This document shows, piece after piece, positions 8,903-16,726 of a stretch of 24,506 bases of DNA. Below the pieces are notes generated by a model that was not told where the DNA came from, did no database searches, and saw nothing but the letters and a program-made list of their open reading frames with translations. The stretch comes from a virus: positions 1 to 24,506 of IMG/VR virus record IMGVR_UViG_3300034407_003044; one strand, 5' to 3'. Positions within the stretch are counted from its first letter, which is position 1, and every line of letters begins with the position of its first letter. The translations under genes were made by a program, and so were the position numbers.

Positions 8903-9599
8903 TTGGAATGCTAACTCTTTCTTCGGATTGATCGGGAAAAAAAGTTAAATCTACATCAGGTGTGATTTGGACTACATATTGTCTAAGTGCTCTAGAGTCT
9001 GCTGCTAATAGGTAGTTATCTACAAATTGGCGTATAGATTTCTTTTCACGTTCTCCATTTACAGAAACTATAAGATGTTTAAGTCGGGTGGAAATATCTG
9101 GTGGAGTAGAATTAGGAGATAATTTTTTTAGACCTTCTAATTCAGAATTAATAGTACTTTCATCTTTAGAAGTTAATAATTTAAAAGTAACCTCTATTCC
9201 TGAGGTTGGGAGGGTAAAATTAAATTCATTAGAAGTTGCTTGAGATACTTCTTCTGCTATGGGTTTTGATTCTAGTAAAGATAAATCTACTGTTTGTTCT
9301 TTACCCTGGTATTTAAATGTATAATCTTTACCATAACCTAAAATACGAGAAGCAATCATTAAACCATTTTTATCTCCTATTAATAAATCATCATAATTAA
9401 ATTCAGTAACGATAAGGGATTGGAGTAATTTATCTAGTACTGTACCTTTTTGGATATATGATTGGTTAGAAAGAATGTCTTCTTCTTTAGCGGTCATATA
9501 CTTCATTTCGATAGTACCGCTTGATAAAGGGTGACCTTCAGGATATAATAAACCTTTTGAAGGTAATTCGATTGTTTCTGTTGGTAATGTAAATTCCAT
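8871..9599 (-). CDS. gp26: gp26-like baseplate hub / tail assembly chaperone
   Basis: The 242-residue product opens with MEFTLPTETIELPSKGLLYP followed by a GTIEMKYMTAKEEDIL segment, the pattern I associate with the T4 gp26 family (T4 baseplate protein family). The remainder alternates beta and helical segments and ends in KFFWPDF. In T4-like phages this protein takes part in building the hub. In this location, directly before an overlapping frame and the tape measure, it also matches the first member of the frameshifted tail assembly chaperone pairs (lambda G/GT type). A 97-base intergenic gap with terminator and AT element precedes it, so it probably has its own promoter and a lower expression level than the tube and sheath genes upstream. 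Confidence 0.8.
   Translation of the reverse strand: MEFTLPTETIELPSKGLLYPEGHPLSSGTIEMKYMTAKEEDILSNQSYIQKGTVLDKLLQSLIVTEFNYDDLLIGDKNGLMIASRILGYGKDYTFKYQGKEQTVDLSLLESKPIAEEVSQATSNEFNFTLPTSGIEVTFKLLTSKDESTINSELEGLKKLSPNSTPPDISTRLKHLIVSVNGEREKKSIRQFVDNYLLAADSRALRQYVVQITPDVDLTFFPDQSEERVSIPIGLKFFWPDF
8883..8894 (-). other. Probable programmed ribosomal frameshift site (+1 or -2)
   Basis: On the coding strand the site reads AAG TTT TTT TGG in the gp26-like frame (codons 236-239). The gp51-like frame reads the same bases as AGT TTT TTT GGC, which is +1, equivalently -2. A Phe tRNA on TTT can re-pair with TTT one base downstream, or two upstream, without mismatch, and a Trp codon follows in the original frame. 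The frame change would replace the last few residues WPDF by GLTSD and continue into the gp51-like sequence. A length error in the T7 run is the main alternative. Confidence 0.55.
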
Positions 9600-9605
9600 A
9601 TCTTT

Positions 9606-9613
9606 TATTTATA
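9606..9613 (-). promoter_or_regulatory. Sense-oriented TATAAATA box before gp26-like gene
   Basis: On the coding strand this octamer is exactly TATAAATA, the T4 late-promoter consensus, six bases before the ATG at 9599. The very short distance would give an almost leaderless transcript, so it may be only part of the AT-rich leader. A second element of the recurrent type lies further upstream at 9629-9638. Confidence 0.3.
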
Positions 9614-9628
9614 ATAACTTTATTCGAG

Positions 9629-9638
9629 TATAAATATG
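9629..9638 (-). promoter_or_regulatory. Recurrent AT element upstream of gp26-like gene
   Basis: Coding-strand sequence CATATTTATA, a one-base variant of the AATATTTATA element, 29 bases before the ATG at 9599 and directly after the tail-tube terminator. A promoter is needed here if the terminator works, which makes this the most plausible promoter copy of the set. Confidence 0.45.
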
Positions 9639-9643
9639 AATAT

Positions 9644-9672
9644 AAAAAAGAGCTTGAACGAATCCAAGCTCT
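9644..9672 (-). terminator. Rho-independent terminator after the tail tube gene
   Basis: On the coding strand an 8-bp perfect stem AGAGCTTG / CAAGCTCT encloses an 8-base loop (GATTCGTT) and is followed at once by T5-6 and ATAT. It begins about 25 bases after the tail tube stop codon. The T-run occurs only on the minus-strand side, so it terminates leftward transcription of the sheath-tube unit. Likely effect: high sheath and tube expression separated from the low-copy baseplate genes. Confidence 0.85.
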
Positions 9673-9696
9673 CTTTACAAAAATATTTGATTTTTT

Positions 9697-10185
9697 TTAG
9701 AAGTTCAAGATACAGTAATCTGGTTGAACTGTCATTGTGAGATTTACAGCAGCATCTACAGTATCCCAGTTGTAATCTCCAAAGTTAGCACTTTCAATTA
9801 AGGCACCTTTTACGATCCATTCTGATACTACATCACCTACAGGACCTAATACGTTAAACGTTAAGTCTTTCTTGTAGAAATCTGAATAGCCATCTCTACC
9901 AGTAACTGATTCGTGGTGTAAACGTACCCACTCCATTACTGCTTGAGCACCAGAAGGTGTGATTGGGTCAAATAAGGTAAATGTAATTGGATTCCATACT
10001 GTTTTACCTTTAACGTAACGTTGTACATTAATATGATTCAGAGCTACTTTACCTTGGTTTAAAGTTACAGCGCTTACAGCTTTTACAATATATGATGGAA
10101 AGCCATCCATATACATAATGAACCTGTTTGGTTGTTTTGGTTCAAATGCTGTGAAAAATATTTCGTTTGGATCTAATACTGCCAT
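9697..10185 (-). CDS. gp19: Tail tube protein (gp19-like)
   Basis: At 162 residues it is essentially the length of T4 gp19 (163). The N-terminal region PKQPNRFIMYMDGFPSYIVK, the central VKGKTVWNPITFTLFDPI and the C-terminal VNLTMTVQPDYCILNF follow the tail tube family pattern of beta-strands that form the inner tube. Hexamers stack to make the channel for DNA. It lies directly downstream of the sheath gene, as in T4, with an AATATTTATA element in the 45-base gap and a strong terminator behind it, which fits a very highly expressed protein. The start ATG is preceded by an A-rich leader (AAATAAACAACAATG) and no Shine-Dalgarno sequence. Confidence 0.92.
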   Translation of the reverse strand: MAVLDPNEIFFTAFEPKQPNRFIMYMDGFPSYIVKAVSAVTLNQGKVALNHINVQRYVKGKTVWNPITFTLFDPITPSGAQAVMEWVRLHHESVTGRDGYSDFYKKDLTFNVLGPVGDVVSEWIVKGALIESANFGDYNWDTVDAAVNLTMTVQPDYCILNF

Positions 10186-10205
10186 TGTTGTTTATTTTAT
10201 TCTAT

Positions 10206-10215
10206 TATAAATATT
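10206..10215 (-). promoter_or_regulatory. Recurrent AT element upstream of tail tube gene
   Basis: Coding-strand AATATTTATA, 20 bases before the ATG at 10185. The extended context CTAAATATTTATAATA also contains CTAAATA, similar to late promoters described in marine T4-like phages. It may serve as an internal late promoter for the tube gene. Confidence 0.45.
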
Positions 10216-10230
10216 TAGACTTCAAACCTA

Positions 10231-11970
10231 TTAACTAGGGAATGTAGCTCCTGTTGGTAAAACATTAAAGTCTAAGATAATAAATTCAGCCGTTTTAGTT
10301 GGTTGTAAATAAATAGCACCAATCATTTGGTTTCTATCAATTACATCTGGAGTATTATTAGAATCATCCATTACCACTTTAAACGCATATAAACCTTGTC
10401 TTTGAACTACTGTTTCTAAGTAAGGGTTTACAATTGCTAGGAAATTATTTCTTGTAGCTGCTGTATTTTGTTCAAATACTAAAGTTTGAGCTACTTGACC
10501 AATATATGATTTCAATTGAATCAATAATCTTCTAACATTTACTCTATCTAAAGCACTTGCTTGACGTTGTAATGTTTTCTGACCATATACTACCGTTCCA
10601 ACACCTGGGAATGAAGCAATTGGGTTGACTTTAGCTGTGTATAAACTATCTCTATTAGCTTGAGATAATTTTCTTTCTGGGCGAATTACGGTAGTTAAAC
10701 CACCTCTATTAATACCCGCCGGAGCGAACCATGGTTCAGAGGCATTGTCGTTAAACGCGTAAACTCCCGGAATCATTGCCGAAGCTGGTACCCACACTTG
10801 ATCACCTAAATCCGGATCAATTGTCTGTAACCAAGGCCAGTAAGCAGCACCATATGATGAGTTTCTAGCTTGAGCTTGTGTAGTTGCTGCTGTAATAGTA
10901 GAGGCATAAGGGACTAAATCCATAATGTAAATACTATCACCTCTCATTTGAGTATTGTTTAGAGCAGTAGTCATTTGAGAAGTTTGAAGTGTATCAATCA
11001 AACCTGGGGTTACTAATAGATTAAACTGATAATCATCTTGGTTAGATAATAGATTTAACATATTAGTGTAATCACTACCTACTAAACCTTGTGTATCTGT
11101 AGCATTAATATCACCATATAGATTCATTGTTCTACCATCTGGGGTTACACTACCAACACCACCTGTAAAGGTACCTGCATAAGAGCCTGAACCTACTTGA
11201 GGCATAGACGCTGTAAATTCTAGTTTAGCATTACCTGCATTATCAAAGTAACTAGGGGTTTTTGCTGTTACTGATTTTACTCTAATGTATCTAGAAGCAT
11301 TAGCATATGAACCAGTTATTTCAATATAATTTTCTGTAACATTATAATTGTAATGTTGATCACCAATTACTTTAGCAACATAATTATCTGCTTTTGGGTC
11401 TAACGATAAATTGGTCCAAGATTCTAAAACAATTTTATTATTATCGTTATCATTACCTTGTCTAACTAATAGATTAAAACTACCATCTGCTTGAGAAGAG
11501 TTAGCAACTTCCCATCTGATATTATCGGATGAACCTGAGTATAGAGAACCTGAACCTCCTGGTATTAAGTTTACACCATTAGATGCTGAGTTGTTAAAGA
11601 TAATACCTTTATCAATAGCTTCAAGAGTAAATGAAGTACCACTTCCCGAAGCTGGGATTTCAGCTTGAGCAAAGTCCCAAGTTGAAGAACCTGATACTAC
11701 ACGTGTTACTAACATAGTATTACCTCCATTCTGGAAGTAGTTATATGCTGTAATGTTAGTCATGAATGAGTATTCATCACTACCACTTTCAAATGTAGTA
11801 CCAAATCTGTTTTGGTAATCTGAATATGAAGTTACTATTGTAGGAATTTCTACAGGACCTTTAACTGTAGGACCAACTATAGCAGCTCCTACTTGTACGG
11901 GCTGCTGTGTGATAAATGACTGGTCGTTTTCTCTTGTTAATACGCCAGGTGATACTAATGTTTCTGCCAT
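10231..11970 (-). CDS. gp18: Contractile tail sheath protein (gp18-like)
   Basis: The 579-residue protein begins VSPGVLTRENDQSFI, the start typical of sheath proteins whose N-terminal arm links neighbouring subunits. It ends in FIILDFNVLPTGATFPS, matching the conserved C-terminal strand of T4-type sheaths. The C-terminal core also contains the WPWLQTIDP and WVPASAMIPGVYAFND segments of the sheath core. The middle third (about 110-290) is Ser/Gly/Asn-rich and probably forms the surface-exposed variable domain. The protein polymerises around the tail tube and contracts on infection. T4 gp18 is somewhat longer (659). The pairing with gp19 immediately downstream supports the call. Confidence 0.95.
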   Translation of the reverse strand: MAETLVSPGVLTRENDQSFITQQPVQVGAAIVGPTVKGPVEIPTIVTSYSDYQNRFGTTFESGSDEYSFMTNITAYNYFQNGGNTMLVTRVVSGSSTWDFAQAEIPASGSGTSFTLEAIDKGIIFNNSASNGVNLIPGGSGSLYSGSSDNIRWEVANSSQADGSFNLLVRQGNDNDNNKIVLESWTNLSLDPKADNYVAKVIGDQHYNYNVTENYIEITGSYANASRYIRVKSVTAKTPSYFDNAGNAKLEFTASMPQVGSGSYAGTFTGGVGSVTPDGRTMNLYGDINATDTQGLVGSDYTNMLNLLSNQDDYQFNLLVTPGLIDTLQTSQMTTALNNTQMRGDSIYIMDLVPYASTITAATTQAQARNSSYGAAYWPWLQTIDPDLGDQVWVPASAMIPGVYAFNDNASEPWFAPAGINRGGLTTVIRPERKLSQANRDSLYTAKVNPIASFPGVGTVVYGQKTLQRQASALDRVNVRRLLIQLKSYIGQVAQTLVFEQNTAATRNNFLAIVNPYLETVVQRQGLYAFKVVMDDSNNTPDVIDRNQMIGAIYLQPTKTAEFIILDFNVLPTGATFPS

Positions 11971-11993
11971 TGCCTAGGAGGTTAATGTTTTGT

Positions 11994-12003
11994 TATAAAT
12001 ATT
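11994..12003 (-). promoter_or_regulatory. Recurrent AT element upstream of sheath gene
   Basis: Coding-strand AATATTTATA in the context TCTAATATTTATAACA, 23 bases before the ATG at 11970. The 50-base gap holds no hairpin and no Shine-Dalgarno; the coding strand instead carries CCTCC close to the start, which is the complement of one. Confidence 0.45.
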
Positions 12004-12020
12004 AGAAGAGAATTCAAAAT

Positions 12021-12272
12021 TTAATTGGATTTTATAAATTCTCCAGTTTCTATATTAATGGAACCTTCACCATAATTATCTTGTAACTGTTGAGCAAACT
12101 TTGTTTTGCGTTGATCAAATTGTTTAAGATTTTCTCCGATGGTGGTTTTTTGTAGTTTTAGTGATTGGATTTGATATTCAATTTGGCCTAATTGAACCAT
12201 ATAATCGTTCTCTTGGGTTTGGATATCTATGATTTCTTTTTTTTCTGCTTCTGTTAAATAAATTTTTTCCAT
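12021..12272 (-). CDS. Small coiled-coil protein, 83 aa
   Basis: This is an 83-residue acidic protein, mostly helical. Residues about 5-68 show hydrophobic heptad-like spacing rich in Gln, Glu, Lys and Leu, including QLGQIEYQIQSLKLQKTTI. A short tail with YGEGSINIETGEF follows. I know no function; small coiled-coil proteins with a G-x-G-S-I-x-x-E-T-G-E-F ending are familiar in marine phage structural operons. The ATG lies only two bases after the AATATTTATA element, so if that element is a promoter this mRNA would be almost leaderless. Located between the enzyme block and the sheath, it could be a trimeric structural factor or a chaperone. Only the coiled coil is visible. Confidence 0.75.
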   Translation of the reverse strand: MEKIYLTEAEKKEIIDIQTQENDYMVQLGQIEYQIQSLKLQKTTIGENLKQFDQRKTKFAQQLQDNYGEGSINIETGEFIKSN

Positions 12273-12274
12273 AT

Positions 12275-12284
12275 TATAAATATT
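12275..12284 (-). promoter_or_regulatory. Recurrent AT element upstream of 83-aa gene
   Basis: Coding-strand AATATTTATA, only two bases before the ATG at 12272 and three bases after the stop of the preceding glycosyltransferase gene. The minimal spacing is hard to reconcile with a classical promoter plus leader and argues that the element may act in the RNA or give a leaderless message. Confidence 0.4.
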
Positions 12285-12287
12285 AAA

Positions 12288-14600
12288 TTATTTTTTATTA
12301 GTTAGTCTCTTTTTTATAGCTTTAAATACTTGATTTGGGTGAATTGATTTTTGGCAAATATGTTGTAATTCTGTGTCTTTATGAATAGGACACCAATTCC
12401 AATCACCAGCATCAAACATAAAATTCTTATTATTCCAGCAAGGAAAACATGAATCACTTGAAATACGAGTTACATTTGTAGTAAATTCGTGGTCTTTTTT
12501 ACTAAAACCACTAATCATAAACGAATGTTTACCCATTGCCCAATTAAACCAAGAAATACCTGAACTTAGTCCTATGAATGCTTCAGCGTGATATAGGTAA
12601 TTATAAGTTTCTTTCCATGAAAGTTTGGGTCTATCTATAATACCTGCACCTTTAAATCCTTCATACGATACATTAATTACTTTATACCCTAAATCATTTA
12701 AAAGCTTTGATAAGACTGACCAATTTGAATGAGGCCATTCTTTACATCCTGCAGTAGAACGTGGAGCTATACAAACATATTTTTCTTTTAAAGGGCGTTT
12801 ACCATGAGTAAAATTAATTCCATGATTTAATTCTGTGAATTTTAATCCTAAAATATCAGTAGCGGTTGCCTGCATTGGAATAGTATTACATTGTCTTGGA
12901 TTATGAGAGCCTACATTCCATTTATTATCACCATCTTTAAACCACCCAATTTTATAATGAGCTGCACAAGCGGTTCCAATTCCAGGCTTTATAAATTCTA
13001 TATCTTTATAAGCTTCTAAACCTTCAAACCATTCATTATGAAAAGTAGATAAAATTACTTTACATTTATGTTTTTTAGCAAATTCTATAGCATAGGGAGA
13101 CCAACCTAAAGTATCACCTATAGATTTAGATTCTATTGATATTAAAACTTTTTGATTTTTTATATCTAAACGAGATACTTCTTTACCATTTACTTTAATA
13201 GACCAAGGGATAAAATATTCCTTATTACAAGTAGTCCACATATTATTTGTGATGGTATCACTAAATATTATTTCATTAGTATCTTGGTTTATAAATTCTA
13301 CTTTATAAGATTTAGAAACTTCTCCTAAAATTTCTACTTTAGGAGCACCTATATAACTAACTTTTATAGTATTAGTATCTTCTGGTTCTTTATAATTATC
13401 CATAAAGTCTTGAAGAGTTTCAGCACCGATTTTACCAATACGTTCCCAATTAAAATCTCTATGAATAATTTTAGATTCTTCTAAGGCACGTTTTTTATGG
13501 TCTGTATAATTTTCAAATGCATCACGCATTACAAGAGATAAATCATCAAAATCTGGTTCTGGGTAATCACCTGAGGTGTCACTATTAGCCATTTTGTAGC
13601 GAGCATATGTAGCATCATTAGCAGGTTTTAAACCTTTAATTTTTACGGGTAAACCCTTGCCTTTTGCAAATTCCATTTGAGCCGAATCAGCTGAATAGAT
13701 ACATGGGGTACCACAAGCCATAGCTTCAATTAATGGTAAATTCCAACCTTCAGCTCTAGCACATGATAAAAATACATGACCATTTTTTAAATATGTAATA
13801 TAATCTTCACGTGAAGGGAAATGTTTAATTTTTAAACGCTCATCAGTAAATCCATAATGCTCTAAACGTTCTTCTGTAGTCTCAAAACCGTCCATATCTT
13901 TACCCCACATATTATCAATAGATAGAATTAAATCTACGGGTTCTAATGGGTCAAATGTTTTTAAAAAGACTTCAATTATCTCCTTAGTAGACTTTCTATA
14001 ATCCCAACGACCAAAAATAATAAATTTAAACCTACCATCTACATAATCTAAAGTAGTTTGTGGGTCTTCAGGGTAGAAAGTTTTAGTATCTACCCCTTCA
14101 GGTACTACTTTTACTTTATCAGGATTAGCCCCTTGAGCGATAGTGCAATCTGCTTGCCATTGAGAAGGGACCCAAATTTGATCAAATTCTAATAATTTAT
14201 TAAAAAATCCTTCTTCTTGTCTAGTAGATTCCCAAACATTATAAGCGATTTTAGGGCCTATATAGGGTTGGTAGTAATAATGGTGATTAGACTCGTTTAA
14301 GACTAAATTAACATTATGTTTAAACTCATTAGAATAGTGGGTGTAAATTGGGCGATCTACTAGCTTATTATCATCACCCCATACAGTTTGTTCTATTAAT
14401 AATTTTTTATCAATATCATTTAAATAGGGTTCACTATTGTGAGGTTCATCTGAAAGACCAGACCAAGATTTACCTACAGTAAAATTTCTAAATTTAACTG
14501 GGAGATGTTTTTGGAGTTCTCTATAGAAATCTCTAGTGTGGTTATTATAACCTGTGGTGCCTATATAGGTACCATGAGCATAAACTTTTGGTTCTTTCAT
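12288..14600 (-). CDS. GT4 glycosyltransferase fused to TibC/AAH-like O-heptosyltransferase
   Basis: This 770-residue protein carries two glycosyltransferase units. Residues about 1-405 are a GT4-type GT-B enzyme: VVPEGVDTKTFYPE at 165-178, IIFGRWDYRKS at 194-204, and the E-x7-E motif EGWNLPLIE at 284-292. Residues about 410-770 follow the autotransporter strand-loop-strand O-heptosyltransferase family (TibC, AAH). They begin with a beta domain (YKVEFINQDTNEIIFSDTI), then LISIESKSIGDTLGWSPYAIEF, then the nucleotide-sugar pocket FIGLSSGISWFNWAMG, and four cysteines C718-x2-C721-x15-C737-x11-C749 that match the iron-finger motif of TibC. Those enzymes attach heptose to Ser/Thr of surface beta-helix proteins. 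In a phage the likely targets are its own fibres or other virion proteins; host envelope sugars are an alternative. The next upstream gene ends one base away. Confidence 0.85.
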   Translation of the reverse strand: MKEPKVYAHGTYIGTTGYNNHTRDFYRELQKHLPVKFRNFTVGKSWSGLSDEPHNSEPYLNDIDKKLLIEQTVWGDDNKLVDRPIYTHYSNEFKHNVNLVLNESNHHYYYQPYIGPKIAYNVWESTRQEEGFFNKLLEFDQIWVPSQWQADCTIAQGANPDKVKVVPEGVDTKTFYPEDPQTTLDYVDGRFKFIIFGRWDYRKSTKEIIEVFLKTFDPLEPVDLILSIDNMWGKDMDGFETTEERLEHYGFTDERLKIKHFPSREDYITYLKNGHVFLSCARAEGWNLPLIEAMACGTPCIYSADSAQMEFAKGKGLPVKIKGLKPANDATYARYKMANSDTSGDYPEPDFDDLSLVMRDAFENYTDHKKRALEESKIIHRDFNWERIGKIGAETLQDFMDNYKEPEDTNTIKVSYIGAPKVEILGEVSKSYKVEFINQDTNEIIFSDTITNNMWTTCNKEYFIPWSIKVNGKEVSRLDIKNQKVLISIESKSIGDTLGWSPYAIEFAKKHKCKVILSTFHNEWFEGLEAYKDIEFIKPGIGTACAAHYKIGWFKDGDNKWNVGSHNPRQCNTIPMQATATDILGLKFTELNHGINFTHGKRPLKEKYVCIAPRSTAGCKEWPHSNWSVLSKLLNDLGYKVINVSYEGFKGAGIIDRPKLSWKETYNYLYHAEAFIGLSSGISWFNWAMGKHSFMISGFSKKDHEFTTNVTRISSDSCFPCWNNKNFMFDAGDWNWCPIHKDTELQHICQKSIHPNQVFKAIKKRLTNKK

Positions 14601-14601
14601 A

Positions 14602-15351
14602 TTATCGCATTATATGACAACCACAATCAATACCCCTAGATCCTTCAAATCCATGATACATAGGCATTAGTGGAAGATTTTTATTATTTATGTGTTGTAA
14701 AATTAAAGTCTCATTAATGAATATATCATTGTTTCCATCTCGGTATTCCGGATTATAAAATATATTAAATAACATTTCGGAGAACACGCTACAATAATCT
14801 TTCATTAAATTAGGAGGACCTATTGCTAATTGGTCATTCATTTGCCAATCCATATTCCAATGGGGGGCATATTCCCAAAAATTAATACGTCCATTATTTA
14901 ACTTGCTAATATCAGTTAATAAATCACAATTATTAGCTACGTAATGGGTAAATAATAAATCATAACGTGTTTTAAATATTAAATCATATTCTATTCCTGA
15001 TGTTTCACATAAATCCCAAACTCGTTGGGTGGACATCCACATACCCATTTGGGAATTTAGTCGTTGGTTGTTAGGACCTTTTAACCCAGAGGCATCAAAT
15101 CCAATTGATGGTTCAAATAAATACCCCTTTGGTTGATACCAATCAAGTAAGTTTTGATATAAATCATCTCCTACTTCATATGTTTTTTGAACTTTACCTT
15201 CATTAAAAAAATCATACTTTTTAAATTCAGTATCTTTCCAAGCATGAAGATATACATCGATATCATATCTATCTAAAAACCATTTTTTTAGTTCTTGATA
15301 GCCCTCTCTATACCTACGTGGTTGACCACTAATTAATAATGCTATTTTCAT
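14602..15351 (-). CDS. Glycosyltransferase-like protein, paralogue A (249 aa)
   Basis: The protein opens MKIALLISGQPRRYREGYQE and continues LKKWFLDRYDIDVYLHAWKD, the nucleotide-binding-like start of a family of small GT-A-like proteins common in environmental phages and algal viruses. A central YDLIFKTRYDLLF (122-134) places an R-x-D that may act like the metal-binding DxD motif. It is clearly paralogous to the next gene upstream: over the first 40 residues 29 are identical. I cannot name its sugar or acceptor. Its ATG overlaps the stop of the paralogue as ATGA, so the two are coupled. Position among fibre-modifying enzymes supports a role in glycosylation; this is inference. Confidence 0.7.
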   Translation of the reverse strand: MKIALLISGQPRRYREGYQELKKWFLDRYDIDVYLHAWKDTEFKKYDFFNEGKVQKTYEVGDDLYQNLLDWYQPKGYLFEPSIGFDASGLKGPNNQRLNSQMGMWMSTQRVWDLCETSGIEYDLIFKTRYDLLFTHYVANNCDLLTDISKLNNGRINFWEYAPHWNMDWQMNDQLAIGPPNLMKDYCSVFSEMLFNIFYNPEYRDGNNDIFINETLILQHINNKNLPLMPMYHGFEGSRGIDCGCHIMR

Positions 15352-16109
15352 CGTAAAATATGAGCTGTAAAATTATCAGTTAAACTATCTATATAGTTAA
15401 TTTTAACATCATTTTGTATTAAATGATACTTTAATAAACTTTCAGGGCATAACTTATCAGGATTACCTGAAACTACAGTTTCTAACCATTTAGGATATTC
15501 CTCATCCATGTATATGTACTTCAACATATATGAAAAACAATTAGAGTAACTATTTATAATATCCATAGAACCTACAGCAAACAAATCATCTACTTCTGAA
15601 ATTCTTGTAGTGTACCCATTAACTATAGGATATTGGAATACATTTACACCATTTAATTCTAGTTGAGTAATATCTTTTAAAAATAAACATTCGGGTGAGA
15701 TATAATCAGTAAATGATAAATCAAATCTAGTACGGATAACATAATCGTATTTATTACCAGAGTCTTGTAAAAGTTTATTACAAGCATATACTGAGTAATA
15801 ACCGCTAAGGATGTTGTGTAATTTATAACCTAAATGCCCCTTGATTTCCGTTGTATCAAAGGGGATTGGGAGTTGAAAATGGCTTTTAACTGGGTTATAT
15901 AATTCTGAAATTTGGGTATAATCGTTTTCAGTAAATTGATATTCAATAGGGGTAGAAAACTTATGCCCTCCTCCCATTGTTGAATTTACATCTTTCCAAG
16001 TATGGAGATAAACATCACAATCATACTTATCTAAAAACCATTTTTTTAATTCGTGGTAACCCGGTTCGTAATTGCGGGGTTGGCCACTAACACAAACTGC
16101 TACTTTCAT
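15348..16109 (-). CDS. Glycosyltransferase-like protein, paralogue B (253 aa)
   Basis: Same fold family as the neighbouring 249-residue gene, with MKVAVCVSGQPRNYEPGYHE at the start, YLHTWKD near 34-40, and YDYVIRTRFDLSF at 121-133 in the position of the putative DxD-like motif. After that the two paralogues diverge strongly, especially at the C-terminus (here DSLTDNFTAHILR), which suggests different acceptors or donors. There is no membrane segment. Start and preceding stop overlap as TAATG with the oxygenase gene upstream, indicating a tightly packed enzyme operon. Family-level function is inferred. Confidence 0.7.
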   Translation of the reverse strand: MKVAVCVSGQPRNYEPGYHELKKWFLDKYDCDVYLHTWKDVNSTMGGGHKFSTPIEYQFTENDYTQISELYNPVKSHFQLPIPFDTTEIKGHLGYKLHNILSGYYSVYACNKLLQDSGNKYDYVIRTRFDLSFTDYISPECLFLKDITQLELNGVNVFQYPIVNGYTTRISEVDDLFAVGSMDIINSYSNCFSYMLKYIYMDEEYPKWLETVVSGNPDKLCPESLLKYHLIQNDVKINYIDSLTDNFTAHILR

Positions 16110-16723
16110 TACTTAAAATGACCTCCTCCTAACCAAAGTACAAATGATTTTCTAGTACCTTTAGTAACAGGAGTTACTCTATGCATTAAATATGATGGGA
16201 AAATAACTACATTACCTTTACCACGTGGTGCTGTATATGGGGTTTGACCACCAGGCCAAATTTGTAAATCACCACCTTCATACTCATTAGAATCTGATAA
16301 TTGGACTGTGACTGAGATTTTACGGAACTTCATAAAGCCTTCAGTTCCAATATCCATATGCCAATCGTAATGACCTTTATTAGTTCCATAATATTCGGTA
16401 TATTGAATATTTTCTGGCATGTTGTGGATATCAAAATGGAACATTTCATCATTAGCAGTTTTAGCTAACATACCAATTTTATCATAAATCCACTTAGTTT
16501 CTTCACTAAATGGAACCCACTTAATCATAGAATTACGTGATTCTAAACCCTCACCTTCTGCTTGGTTTCCAGATTCAGTTACCCCAGCTTGTGAGGGGAT
16601 TTCTTGTACTTGTTGTTCGAGAGTTTTTAATTCTTCTGGGGTAAAACCTTCCTCAAACCAATAATAATTACTTTGGTTGACGTATTTGTCAAAATCTAAG
16701 GGAAATGAATAAAGTGTGTCCAT
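16109..16723 (-). CDS. 2-oxoglutarate/Fe(II)-dependent oxygenase (prolyl hydroxylase-like)
   Basis: The 204-residue protein carries the full facial triad of the prolyl-4-hydroxylase/PKHD-type superfamily: H122-x-D124 (in HYDWHMDIG), distal H181 (FPSYLMHRV) and R191 ten residues later (KGTRKSF), the usual 2-oxoglutarate carboxylate ligand. Strands between them include ISVTVQLSD and YEGGDLQIWPGG, as in PiuC-like hydroxylases. It would hydroxylate a protein side chain or small molecule using O2 and 2-oxoglutarate. Sitting between the lysyl hydroxylase gene (3-base gap) and two glycosyltransferase-like genes, it probably modifies a virion protein. Related oxygenases are common in marine myoviruses, where their substrates are not settled. 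Note that the neighbouring collagen repeats have few Pro in the Y position. Confidence 0.88.
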   Translation of the reverse strand: MDTLYSFPLDFDKYVNQSNYYWFEEGFTPEELKTLEQQVQEIPSQAGVTESGNQAEGEGLESRNSMIKWVPFSEETKWIYDKIGMLAKTANDEMFHFDIHNMPENIQYTEYYGTNKGHYDWHMDIGTEGFMKFRKISVTVQLSDSNEYEGGDLQIWPGGQTPYTAPRGKGNVVIFPSYLMHRVTPVTKGTRKSFVLWLGGGHFK

Positions 16724-16726
16724 ATT

